DNA of 64,000 nucleotides from Sediminibacterium sp. KACHI17 (GTDB taxonomy: Bacteria > Bacteroidota > Bacteroidia > Chitinophagales > Chitinophagaceae): contig NZ_AP029612.1 in NCBI RefSeq assembly GCF_040362915.1, forward strand, positions 2,666,001-2,730,000, given 5' to 3'. Numbering within the stretch: position 1 is the first letter of the stretch; the number at the start of each line of letters is the position of its first letter. Of this stretch, positions 45,771-53,860 are shown in pieces. The position numbers and the translations under genes are program-made. Under the pieces are notes generated by a model, which was given only the letters and a program-made list of their open reading frames with translations, did not search any database and was not told the DNA's origin.

Positions 45771-46899
45771 TATCATCTCCGGTTCAGGGCTTGCGGGCAT
45801 GAGTTTACTCATGCGCATGATGGAAGAACCGTTTTTTGACGATAAACAAATTCTTGTTGTAGATAAAGCTCCCAAGCAGCAGAATGACAGAACCTGGTGT
45901 TTTTGGGAAAGGGAACAAGGTCTCTTCGAGCCGATCGTGCATCATCAGTGGCAGTTATTGGATTTTTTCTCGAAAGATTTTTGTACTACCCTACAAATCG
46001 ATCCTTATTGTTATAAAATGATCCGTGGGATTGATTTTTATCAGACCGTACAACGAAAAGCGATCACAAAAAGCAATGTTCATTTTCATTATGAAGAAGT
46101 GAAGAGTATCGGAAATGAAAATGGTAAAGCTGTATTGACATTGCCTTCCGGCAAGATCAGCGCTGATTATATATTCAATAGCATTTTGTTTCATGAACCT
46201 AAAATAGCAGCTCATGAATACATGCTACTGCAACATTTTAAGGGTTGGGTCATTGAAACATCAACACCTGTATTCGATTCGGGTAAAGCGACTTTCATGG
46301 ATTTCAGAGTGTCTCAAGAAGAAGGCACAACATTCATGTATGTATTACCTGTAGCGGCGAATAAAGCGTTGGTGGAATATACTTTGTTTACAGAAAAACT
46401 ACTGCCGCAAGAAAAATATGAAGAAGCACTCGTTCAATATCTCTCTCAATATCTTGGCATAGATTCATTTACCATTGAACACGAAGAGTTTGGAATTATT
46501 CCCATGACCAATCATACTTTTCCGTCTGTTGATGGCAGGGTGATTTATATCGGTATCGCAGGTGGACAAGCTAAAGGAAGTAGTGGGTATGCTTTTCAGT
46601 TTATTCAGAAGAGAACCGAAGCAATTGTGAACAGTTTAAAAAATAATCATTCCTTGCATACTGACCGAAGCTTTGGTGTAAAAAAGTTTCGATTGTATGA
46701 TAGTGTTCTGCTACATGTATTACACTATAAGAAACTTAATGGGGACAAGATATTTGCAGATATCTTCAGAAAAAATCCTCCGCAAAGGGTACTGCGTTTT
46801 TTAGACAATGAAACAAGCTTATGGGATGATCTTCATATCATGAATAGTGTACCAACAAGTATCTTTCTTAAAGCTGCCATACAAGAGATATTCAGGTAG
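45751..46899 (+). CDS. crtY: Lycopene cyclase with a non-ATG start
   Basis: Cyclises lycopene to gamma- or beta-carotene. The FAD-binding start YDYIISGSGLAGMSLL is encoded at 45763-45810, upstream of the first ATG (45799), so translation must begin earlier. The frame is open back into crtZ but holds no ATG, GTG or TTG there; CTG at 45751 gives a natural MTTHYDYII start, with ATT codons at 45736 and 45721 as alternatives. Other hallmarks are DRTWCFWERE near residue 45 and GIAGGQAKGSSGYAF. With the CTG start the length is 382 aa, normal for CrtY. Confidence 0.85.
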   Translation: MTTHYDYIISGSGLAGMSLLMRMMEEPFFDDKQILVVDKAPKQQNDRTWCFWEREQGLFEPIVHHQWQLLDFFSKDFCTTLQIDPYCYKMIRGIDFYQTVQRKAITKSNVHFHYEEVKSIGNENGKAVLTLPSGKISADYIFNSILFHEPKIAAHEYMLLQHFKGWVIETSTPVFDSGKATFMDFRVSQEEGTTFMYVLPVAANKALVEYTLFTEKLLPQEKYEEALVQYLSQYLGIDSFTIEHEEFGIIPMTNHTFPSVDGRVIYIGIAGGQAKGSSGYAFQFIQKRTEAIVNSLKNNHSLHTDRSFGVKKFRLYDSVLLHVLHYKKLNGDKIFADIFRKNPPQRVLRFLDNETSLWDDLHIMNSVPTSIFLKAAIQEIFR

Positions 46900-46955
46900 T
46901 TAATATAGATTCAGTTATTTTTGTCGGATAAAGCAAGTTTTCTGAGCCAGATCAT

Positions 46956-47030
46956 GGCCTCGTAGTACAATGGATAGTATAATCCCCACAATACTGTGGG
47001 GACGAAGCTCAAACTACAGGTTTAGAAAAG
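46956..47030 (+). pseudogene. tRNA-Arg pseudogene
   Basis: The first 27 nt (and two flanking bases) are identical to the intact tRNA-Arg located exactly 100 bp downstream. The anticodon arm is replaced by a strong hairpin (TCCCCACA-ATAC-TGTGGGGA, 46983-47002). A degenerate T-arm-like CAGGTTTAGA follows, and no acceptor 3' strand is present. It cannot fold as a tRNA. Confidence 0.75.
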
Positions 47031-47055
47031 TTCTTTTAATCGTGATTCATATTAT

Positions 47056-47127
47056 GGCCTCGTAGTACAATGGATAGTATAAGAGTTTCCGAAGCTCCAG
47101 ATCCAGGTTCGATTCCTGGCGAGGCCA
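47056..47127 (+). tRNA. tRNA-Arg(CCG)
   Basis: Seventy-two nt fold as a cloverleaf. The acceptor GGCCTCG pairs with CGAGGCC. The anticodon loop TTCCGAA gives anticodon CCG, reading CGG. The T-arm is CCAGG-TTCGATT-CCTGG, and the discriminator base is A. The 3' CCA is not encoded. Confidence 0.93.
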
Positions 47128-47189
47128 CAAAAGAAAAAGTAAGAATGAAATAACAAGATCCAGGTAGCTTTTTTTAGTACAAGTCATCA

Positions 47190-48401
47190 TCAGTCATGAG
47201 GTAATCCCATCAATCCAAAATACTTCCCTTTTGATGTTTCAATTACAGTTTTGATTTTTTTGAAGTTATTTTCAGTTGGTGATAAATTGATGAATTTGCC
47301 CACGATTCTTCGATATTTATAAATGATAATCGTATTTTCTACATTCGGATCTATTTTATTTAAGTAGACTTCCGTTTCTTCATCATGCATAGATGGAACA
47401 TAAGTGAGTGCTGTTCTTTGTAGCTGCAATTCTTTCCCCAAAGATTCCAAGTATTGCTGTCTATCAGAAGCATTATAATTTCTTTCATCACCATACACGA
47501 AATAGATCTTCAGTGAATCCTTGTATTGTTCCGCACTGCGTTCAAGAAATTGTAGCCATTGTCGAATAGAAGGCCAGTTGGGTTGATTACCCGTGTAGAA
47601 AATGACTCCGTGATAACGCCCGTATTTACAAACCGGACAAGCTCTGCTACCTTTATCAGGCCCATATGCATGATAGGGGATAAAAGATGGTTGATCTTGA
47701 CCAATCGATAATCCTGATTCTTTGGGTAGGTCTTTTGTAGCAGGATGATTGGGAATATTGAGTCCAAGTATGATATCATGTTCCGCTACTTGTATTTTTC
47801 CGTTGAGTAATACACGGAGTATTCCATTTCCTCCCCTTTCTTCGAAGGGATAATTTTTTCTGTATTCTATTAATAAGGGGTCTTCGTCAAAAACAAGATC
47901 ATCTACATAATACGGATTTGAGATGTTGGGTTCTTTTACAAGTACATGGATATGAGCAGGTGTTTTTTCCTTTGGGTAGGGTGCAGGTCGCAAAGTATGG
48001 ATCATATATCGTCCATTACTATCAGATTTTACCCACCCACGTAAATAACCATGTTGCGAAGCTTTTTCATTGGTGCCCGATCGACTGCTATACAAACCTT
48101 TGGCATCCGTGTGCCAATAGTAGATAAGAATATTAGGTGCCGGTGTTTTCCCATCAGCCTGAAAAATTGTTCCAGTGATCATTAATTTTTGAGCATTCTC
48201 ATACCAACCGGCACTGGTGTCAGAAGATCTGATATTTGCCGGTATTCCTTCAAACATGAGTTCACAAGTTTCGCAATTACCACCTACACGAGAATTATTA
48301 GGTGAAGAAGGCTGTGCTTTACATGAGTTGAGTAGTAAGAGACACGATATAGCAATAGAAATGATAGAATTGAATTGCATGATTTTTTTAACAAAATTCA
48401 A
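47190..48401 (-). CDS. Lipoprotein fusing an intradiol-dioxygenase-like and a redoxin-like domain
   Basis: A 403-aa predicted lipoprotein (leader ending in LLNSC). Residues about 40-215 match intradiol ring-cleavage dioxygenases: IYYWHTDAKGLYS, RGWVKSDSNGRY, and the metal-ligand region TPAHIHVLV with the HxH pair. Residues about 250-395 contain CPVC (RACPVCKYG) and look thioredoxin-like. A true aromatic substrate is uncertain for such exported forms. The gene follows a LytTR regulator on the same strand. Confidence 0.72.
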   Translation of the reverse strand: MNFVKKIMQFNSIISIAISCLLLLNSCKAQPSSPNNSRVGGNCETCELMFEGIPANIRSSDTSAGWYENAQKLMITGTIFQADGKTPAPNILIYYWHTDAKGLYSSRSGTNEKASQHGYLRGWVKSDSNGRYMIHTLRPAPYPKEKTPAHIHVLVKEPNISNPYYVDDLVFDEDPLLIEYRKNYPFEERGGNGILRVLLNGKIQVAEHDIILGLNIPNHPATKDLPKESGLSIGQDQPSFIPYHAYGPDKGSRACPVCKYGRYHGVIFYTGNQPNWPSIRQWLQFLERSAEQYKDSLKIYFVYGDERNYNASDRQQYLESLGKELQLQRTALTYVPSMHDEETEVYLNKIDPNVENTIIIYKYRRIVGKFINLSPTENNFKKIKTVIETSKGKYFGLMGLPHD

Positions 48402-48446
48402 TTCAGCTAAAGCTTATAACAAATGCAATGAGGTGAAAGGAGTCTA

Positions 48447-49274
48447 TCATAGCGTATCCTGAGTACTATTACCCATAACCCGTTTGAAATCAGCCGCATA
48501 ATTTCTGCTGAGGCGAAGAAGCGTCTGGTCTTTCAATGTCACATCGTAATCGCCATTTTGTCGCGACCGAAAAGAAGCGATCTCTTGTACATTGACAATG
48601 GTGGATTTATGGATGCGTAAGAACTGATTGGTTGGTAATTCCTCTTGTATCTTTCCAAGTGTAGTTTTATATAAGTGTTTTCTAGCGTTAGTTTGTATTA
48701 CCACATAAGGGGGGCTTGACTGAATATACCGTATCTCTTGTTTTGCAATCAAAATTTTTTGATTTCCTTCTTGTACAATAAGGGATGGGCTGTATAAAGT
48801 TATATGAGGTTGCACTTCTCCAACAGATACTGATGATCCGGCAGCAACTTGTTGAGATCTCAATAATTTGAAAAAGAATGGAAGTCCATATAGCAGTAAT
48901 AAGGAATATCCATTTTCTGAAATACTAAATCCTATCCCTTTCCAGAAGACAAACCTTTGTTCATAAAAAATGGCTGAGATGAGATCAATGAATAATGCAC
49001 TTACAAATAAATGCATGCCAATAAAGAAAAGGTAGAGTAGTAACTGGTATTTAAAACTTAATGGCTCTTTCTCTAATAGTTTATTTTGAAGGATACAAAA
49101 AGGAATAAACCACCACCAGAAACTACTGAATAAAAAAGATTCAGAGAAATAGTAGGCAGAGTCAGTAAAAACTGTTTGACTAAAATCTTTTACAAGCGTA
49201 AAAAGAAATCCACCCAAGACAAATAAGATGGCTAAATAGCGGGATGAAATTTTTTGATGAAACTTAAGTTCCAT
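48447..49274 (-). CDS. Membrane-bound LytTR family regulator
   Basis: A 275-aa protein with four predicted transmembrane segments (residues about 12-140) and a C-terminal LytTR DNA-binding domain (about 165-270, including FLRIHKSTIVNVQEI and LRLSRNYAADFKRVMG). There is no receiver domain, so the membrane part probably senses a signal directly. It is 45 bp upstream of the dioxygenase-like gene, its likely target. Confidence 0.86.
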   Translation of the reverse strand: MELKFHQKISSRYLAILFVLGGFLFTLVKDFSQTVFTDSAYYFSESFLFSSFWWWFIPFCILQNKLLEKEPLSFKYQLLLYLFFIGMHLFVSALFIDLISAIFYEQRFVFWKGIGFSISENGYSLLLLYGLPFFFKLLRSQQVAAGSSVSVGEVQPHITLYSPSLIVQEGNQKILIAKQEIRYIQSSPPYVVIQTNARKHLYKTTLGKIQEELPTNQFLRIHKSTIVNVQEIASFRSRQNGDYDVTLKDQTLLRLSRNYAADFKRVMGNSTQDTL

Positions 49275-49363
49275 GACTGATACTTTTAACGACTTAGCTA
49301 AAAGTAAGAAGTTTTTAAAATTGCTAATTGGAATATATGTTAATTCCGCAGTAGGATTAAAAG

Positions 49364-49406
49364 TGGAACACGGATTATCATGATTTTCATGATAATCCGT
49401 GTTCCA
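49364..49406 (-). terminator. Perfect 19-bp hairpin after the Dabb gene
   Basis: TGGAACACGGATTATCATG (49364-49382) pairs perfectly with 49388-49406 around a 5-nt loop. On the minus strand it is followed by CTTTT. It fits an unusually long terminator of the Dabb-domain gene. Confidence 0.7.
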
Positions 49407-49426
49407 TCATATAGCTTAATCAAAAA

Positions 49427-49801
49427 TTACTGTACCCAATAATCTACTACTGTTACTTTTTCAAGCAGCCCGGGTAATAGTTTGGTGAAAGCTGTATGAG
49501 CGGGATGTATTAAATAGTCATCACGATCTTTTTCACTCGAGAAAGTGAGTAGGAAACAATGGGTGAGTCCATTATTCAATTTCTCAGGGCTATTGTTCTC
49601 ACCCCATTCAAATCTCTTGATCGTCTTAATTTGATTGGGTAACTCTTTGAATGCACGTATTATTTTTTCAATTGCAACAGTGTCTGCTTTAGCGGTCCAG
49701 CCAAATAAGACTACATGACGTAGTTCCTTTTTGATATTTTGAGATTGCGCAGTCATTGAAATGCAAACAAATACTACAAGACAGCTGATAATTTTTCGCA
49801 T
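49427..49801 (-). CDS. Secreted Dabb (stress-responsive A/B barrel) protein
   Basis: A 124-aa protein with a signal peptide (MRKIISCLVVFVCISMTAQS) and a ferredoxin-like Dabb domain: LRHVVLFGWT at the start, THCFLLTFSSEKDRDDYL and PAHTAF. The function of exported Dabb proteins is unknown. The ATG at 49801 is preferred over a longer frame from 49897, because it yields a clean signal peptide. Confidence 0.83.
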   Translation of the reverse strand: MRKIISCLVVFVCISMTAQSQNIKKELRHVVLFGWTAKADTVAIEKIIRAFKELPNQIKTIKRFEWGENNSPEKLNNGLTHCFLLTFSSEKDRDDYLIHPAHTAFTKLLPGLLEKVTVVDYWVQ

Positions 49802-49842
49802 AATTTTTTTATTTATCACCTTATAATGCAAGGAATAGATGA

Positions 49843-50058
49843 TCAATAGAAGAAAAACTTCATGGCTAACATGATACCGATGGTTAATAAGGCGCAAACC
49901 GGTAACCCTCCGCGTAAAATCGTAATAATACTCAACTTACGATCCCTTTCCCATGATTTTCCTGATTCCTTTTTATAGTAACGGATTACAGGCGGAATGC
50001 AAATCAATACGGTCATAGTAAACACTATAATCGAGATGACCCAGAATGATGTAGCCAT
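49843..50058 (-). CDS. Small two-helix membrane protein
   Basis: A 71-aa protein with two hydrophobic segments (about 4-26 and 47-69) separated by a charged loop (YYKKESGKSWERDRK). No family was recognised. It lies between the TM2-domain and Dabb genes on the same strand. Confidence 0.62.
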   Translation of the reverse strand: MATSFWVISIIVFTMTVLICIPPVIRYYKKESGKSWERDRKLSIITILRGGLPVCALLTIGIMLAMKFFFY

Positions 50059-50124
50059 AGCTATTTGAAGGTTAGATGAATGTAGATAGCAACGGTTACG
50101 GATGTTATATCGAACTTGCCATTA

Positions 50125-50481
50125 TTAAAACATAGCATGTACCATCGCTAAACTCTCTCTCGCCATTTGACTATTGTATTCAAATGTGAGTTGTTTGTGA
50201 TTGATGGTATCTACGATCGTGCCAATGAAACAAAGTCCGCCTGTAAACAGGTATAATAACCCCATACCGTTTTGTCGCACCATGAATCTTTGTACACCGG
50301 CCACTAATACAAAACCCAAAATACAGCCTAGCAGTATTTGATCGGTCTTTCTTCTTTTACCATTGTAAACCGCAATAAAATTCTGCAGTCTTTCTTCTGA
50401 TAGATCAGCAGTGAGGTTTTGTAAATACACCAGCTCTTCGCCTTCAAGAGCGGGGATCAGATTGTACAGGTTGGGTTTCAT
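50125..50481 (-). CDS. TM2-domain-like membrane protein
   Basis: A 118-aa protein. LTADLSEERLQNFIAVYNGKRR is a soluble N-terminal part; two helices follow (about 48-65 and 72-92) with the GGLCFIGTIVDTIN motif of TM2 domains. Its first 38 bp overlap the DUF2752-like gene, so translation is probably coupled. Confidence 0.8.
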   Translation of the reverse strand: MKPNLYNLIPALEGEELVYLQNLTADLSEERLQNFIAVYNGKRRKTDQILLGCILGFVLVAGVQRFMVRQNGMGLLYLFTGGLCFIGTIVDTINHKQLTFEYNSQMARESLAMVHAMF

Positions 50482-50755
50482 GTTGTTTGGGTAAAGGTTG
50501 TATAAGTTGCTTTATCCTTATAAATATAATAATTACTGCCACAATTCCCAATGGATGATGATGAATGGAAGAGCGAAAACGAAAATGTAAGGCATCATGA
50601 ATAGCATGCCCAATACCACAACCCGGACATTTACCCCATCCCAATAACTGAGAAGGACATAGTGATGTACCGCGATCAATGTCTGGTAAAAAGAATAATA
50701 GAATGAGTGCTATTACCCAGAAAATGAGTTCAATATGTTTACGTAAGTATCGGAT
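50444..50755 (-). CDS. DUF2752 protein with a non-canonical start codon
   Basis: The CPGCGIGHAIHDALH motif followed by a second hydrophobic stretch identifies a DUF2752 family protein. The family has a transmembrane helix before this motif; here the helix IELIFWVIALILLFF is encoded in frame but upstream of any ATG, GTG or TTG. The frame is open to the MarC stop at 50771-50773. I place a tentative ATC start at 50755 (ATC-CGA-TAC). A TTG at 50644 would omit the helix. About 103 aa. Confidence 0.58.
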   Translation of the reverse strand: MRYLRKHIELIFWVIALILLFFLPDIDRGTSLCPSQLLGWGKCPGCGIGHAIHDALHFRFRSSIHHHPLGIVAVIIIFIRIKQLIQPLPKQHETQPVQSDPRS

Positions 50756-50770
50756 ACCATGAAGTTCGGA

Positions 50771-51349
50771 TTACTTTCCGAAAGCGGCAATATTGCTGCT
50801 GAAGATCTTTACGGCAATGGCTAATAAGATTACCCCGAAAAATTTTCGTACAGCCAGTAACCCTGCTTGTCCAAGTGCTCTTTCGATGACCTTCAAAGAT
50901 TTTAAGACAATATATACCACTACCAGGTTAATGAGAATACCACTCAAAATATAGAGCTCTTCGTAGTTGGCTTTCAATGACATCACTGTAGTGAGTGTAC
51001 CGCTACCTGCAATGATAGGAAATGCAATAGGTACCACTGAGCCAGACTTTGCGTCTTTGTCTCCTTTAAAGATCTCATGTCCTAAAACCATCTCCAATCC
51101 AAGTAAAAAGATCACGACAGAGCCTCCTACTGCAAAAGAGCGAATATCCAATCCCAGTATTTTTAAAAATGCTTCTCCGGCAAAGAGAAATAGGATCATT
51201 AAAGCGCCGGAAATTACTGTGGCTTGTGTAGAACGTATGCCACCCATCTTTTCCTTTAAAGAGATCAATAATGGAATTGACCCTACAATATCAATCACCG
51301 CAAATAAAGTAAATGTAATGGTCAGCAGATGGTCGAGTTGGAAGGTCAT
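50771..51349 (-). CDS. MarC family membrane protein
   Basis: A 192-aa inner-membrane protein with six predicted helices of the UPF0056/MarC family. Motifs FAVIDIVGSIPLLISLKEK near residue 16 and AFPIIAGSGTLTTVMSL near 108 are characteristic. The function is unknown; the early link to multiple antibiotic resistance is not supported for the family. The following DUF2752-like gene is in the same frame, beginning just after the stop. Confidence 0.88.
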   Translation of the reverse strand: MTFQLDHLLTITFTLFAVIDIVGSIPLLISLKEKMGGIRSTQATVISGALMILFLFAGEAFLKILGLDIRSFAVGGSVVIFLLGLEMVLGHEIFKGDKDAKSGSVVPIAFPIIAGSGTLTTVMSLKANYEELYILSGILINLVVVYIVLKSLKVIERALGQAGLLAVRKFFGVILLAIAVKIFSSNIAAFGK

Positions 51350-51374
51350 GGTGGCGGAAGTTTAGACTAAGGTA

Positions 51375-51469
51375 GGGAATAGTGAGTAGTCAGTAGTGAG
51401 CAGTGAGTAATTTTTTAAGAACTACAGCTTGGACCTAACTCGCTACTGACTATGCACTACAAGCTATCA
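51375..51469. repeat. Heptamer-unit hairpin element, GAGTAGT family
   Basis: Arm 51375-51410 consists of GAATAGT, GAGTAGT, CAGTAGT, GAGCAGT units. Arm 51436-51469 holds complementary 7-bp units (GCTACTG, ACTATGC). It lies between marC and the CWC gene. Confidence 0.8.
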
Positions 51470-51685
51470 AAATCTAAAAACATGATTCCTCACTAACTTA
51501 TATTCAAACTGTAAAGCTTCAAGGCAATTTTTGCAGAGACAGTCCGTGTATTTACTTTCAATATAAACACGTTCTTCGTAACTGAGTTTAGGGCCACTAC
51601 ATTGACACGCAGGAATATTACCCACTTTACACTCGAATGTTTTGGTGCAACGTGGGCAATGCTTGATCTCGTGTTTATGTGTCAT
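51467..51685 (-). CDS. Cysteine-rich CWC family protein
   Basis: A 72-aa protein with paired cysteines: HCPRCTKTFECK, CQC and CLCKNCLE, consistent with zinc binding. It matches the small CWC family of unknown function. The C-terminus overlaps the edge of a hairpin element by a few bases. Confidence 0.78.
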   Translation of the reverse strand: MTHKHEIKHCPRCTKTFECKVGNIPACQCSGPKLSYEERVYIESKYTDCLCKNCLEALQFEYKLVRNHVFRF

Positions 51686-51703
51686 GGAATAAAAATTTAA
51701 AAT

Positions 51704-51816
51704 GAAAAAGTCAAAAGTGACAATAGCTAATGGCTTATAGTTTATAGCAAATAGTAGCGTAAATCATCTATTTAATTATTATGCTCTTTCACTTTTGACT
51801 TTTGATTTTTTACTTA
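51704..51816. repeat. Compound heptamer-unit element
   Basis: An outer pair GTCAAAAGTGA (51710-51720) and TCACTTTTGAC (51789-51799) encloses TATAGTT-type heptamers (51722-51757). Two unit families are therefore nested at one site. It lies between the TonB receptor stop and the CWC gene. Confidence 0.7.
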
Positions 51817-53733
51817 TTACCAATTAAACGTCACCCCGGCATTGAATAAAAATGGAATGGCATTGAATCCGCGAGCGTCAAAGAATTTTTTGCCGGTGAT
51901 ATTCTGTGCATCAGCAAAGAAGCGAACGCTGTTATTCAGCACGTAATCAGCTGAAGCGCCGAGAATAAAATAAGAAGGCAATGAAACATCTGCTCTGCGG
52001 AAACCACCAATATCAAAACGCTGACTAACGTATTTACCCGTAACAGCGAGGTTGAGTCCTTTACACACATCTACATTCGCACTTATGTTGATATGGTGTT
52101 TGGGTCTGCGTAATAGATAGTTATAAGTAATGGTGTCTTTTGTGGTCAAACGATTTTGGGTCAATTCTTCGCTCAGTAACAATGTATAGTTGGCAGTGAT
52201 ACCTGCTTTTTTCCCAAGTCTAGCATTCATTTCCCATTCTAAACCATTCACGATCTGTTTTACATAATTGAAATAGTTGAACGTGATATAGTTGTAGTCG
52301 ATTCCATTGTTGATTCTTCTGTTGAAATACACCAATCGGCTTCCAAATGATTTTTCTTGATAACTGATACCTGCTTCATAGTTCACAGATTTCTCTGCTT
52401 TCAAATTTGCATTCAGACTGAGCTGATACAAAGAAGGTGTTTTGAATCCACTAGAAATACTACCAAATACACGAACAGCATCATTGATACTATAAGATGG
52501 GTTGAACGTATACGTAGCGTTATTCCCATAACGAGAATGATCATTGTATCTGCCGCCGAGTTCAATATTTAGTTTTTTATCAGCACTGCTATAGATCAAA
52601 GAACCATACAATGCCGTTTGTGACATAGAAGTATCACGAAACCTGCTTCTGAATGGGCCGAATGAACTGATAGCGAAATAGTCTTGGTTATAAGAGCCAT
52701 AGCGATAATCAATTCCTGTGAGTAAAGTGAAGCCAGCACCTAATCTCACTGAACTGTATAATTCTGCAAATTGAGAAATGGCGTTATAGGTATTGTCTTC
52801 AAAAATGGTACTGGTTTTATGCGCACTGTCGTTGCGATAGTTGCGTCGAAGTTCACTGTACTGATAATTACCTGTTAATGCCAGCACACCTTTTTTGTAT
52901 TGAAAACCGGTACCTGTGATCAATGATTTATTATTGATATTATAATCTCGATCATCATTGAAAACACCTGCATCAATCGCTGTTTTATATTGACTGTACA
53001 TAACAAATGTTTTGAACAATAAATGATCATTTGCCTGGTACATCAATTGAGCATTGGCAACAGAACCATCATATTTGTCTTTGTCGTAATTGCGAATACC
53101 TGTGCTGTCATAAGCAGAAGAAAATCCATTTGTGAACAATCGGGCGTAACGAGCGGTGTAGGTGAATTTATTTTTCTTCCCATACAATTGAATATTATTC
53201 CGTGAAGTACCGAGATTACCCTGACTCAAAGTTGCTTTTACATTGAATGCTTTTTGAGCATCTTTTTTTACCGTGATGATATTCACCACGCCGGCAATGG
53301 CATCACTACCATACAAAGTAGATTGGGCGCCTCTGCACACTTCAATTCTTTCTACATCGTTGATAGAAAATAAATTGAGATCAAAGTCTGTTGTGATGGT
53401 TGAGGGATCATTCAAAGGAATGCCATCCATCATGATCAGTGTTCTTCCGGGGGAAGCACCGCGCATATAAACGGTTTGAACACTACCGGTGTTATTGAAA
53501 GCACCATTGATAGTGATACCTGCTTGTTCATTGAGTAATTGGGAAATGGTCTTGCCACCACTTTTTTCGATCTGCGCTTTGGTGATCACGGAGATCACTT
53601 TGCCGGTAGTACTTTGTTTCTGTTCTATTTTGTTGGCAGTTACCACTACTTCATCAAGGGTAACAGTGTCTTTTTGTGCAAATACCTGAGTGCCAGACAG
53701 CAGGCATGCTAGGAGCGTAATTTTTCTGCTCAT
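51817..53733 (-). CDS. BtuB-like TonB-dependent receptor
   Basis: A 638-aa outer-membrane receptor, probably for cobalamin. It has a signal peptide, a TonB-box-like VTLDEVVVTANK near residue 23, a plug domain (QTVYMRGASPGRTLIMMDG, RGAQSTLYGSDAIAGVVNI), and a beta-barrel ending in FNAGVTFNW with the usual aromatic last residue. A cobalamin riboswitch in its leader is strong support for the substrate. Cofactor supply links it to the CarH-type regulator in the window. Confidence 0.9.
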   Translation of the reverse strand: MSRKITLLACLLSGTQVFAQKDTVTLDEVVVTANKIEQKQSTTGKVISVITKAQIEKSGGKTISQLLNEQAGITINGAFNNTGSVQTVYMRGASPGRTLIMMDGIPLNDPSTITTDFDLNLFSINDVERIEVCRGAQSTLYGSDAIAGVVNIITVKKDAQKAFNVKATLSQGNLGTSRNNIQLYGKKNKFTYTARYARLFTNGFSSAYDSTGIRNYDKDKYDGSVANAQLMYQANDHLLFKTFVMYSQYKTAIDAGVFNDDRDYNINNKSLITGTGFQYKKGVLALTGNYQYSELRRNYRNDSAHKTSTIFEDNTYNAISQFAELYSSVRLGAGFTLLTGIDYRYGSYNQDYFAISSFGPFRSRFRDTSMSQTALYGSLIYSSADKKLNIELGGRYNDHSRYGNNATYTFNPSYSINDAVRVFGSISSGFKTPSLYQLSLNANLKAEKSVNYEAGISYQEKSFGSRLVYFNRRINNGIDYNYITFNYFNYVKQIVNGLEWEMNARLGKKAGITANYTLLLSEELTQNRLTTKDTITYNYLLRRPKHHINISANVDVCKGLNLAVTGKYVSQRFDIGGFRRADVSLPSYFILGASADYVLNNSVRFFADAQNITGKKFFDARGFNAIPFLFNAGVTFNW

Positions 53734-53860
53734 TGTTGTTTGTTAAAAGGTTGAACAATGAGCTTTCAGGAAATTTTAAAAAACGGAGAAATATAAATAG
53801 CTGCTGCAGACAGCATTTACATTCCATGCTTTTCACCCGAAAGCCGTGAATGAACGTTTG

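Noticed and set aside
46956..47030. A second functional tRNA
   Set aside because: The anticodon arm and acceptor 3' strand are missing, so no cloverleaf can form.
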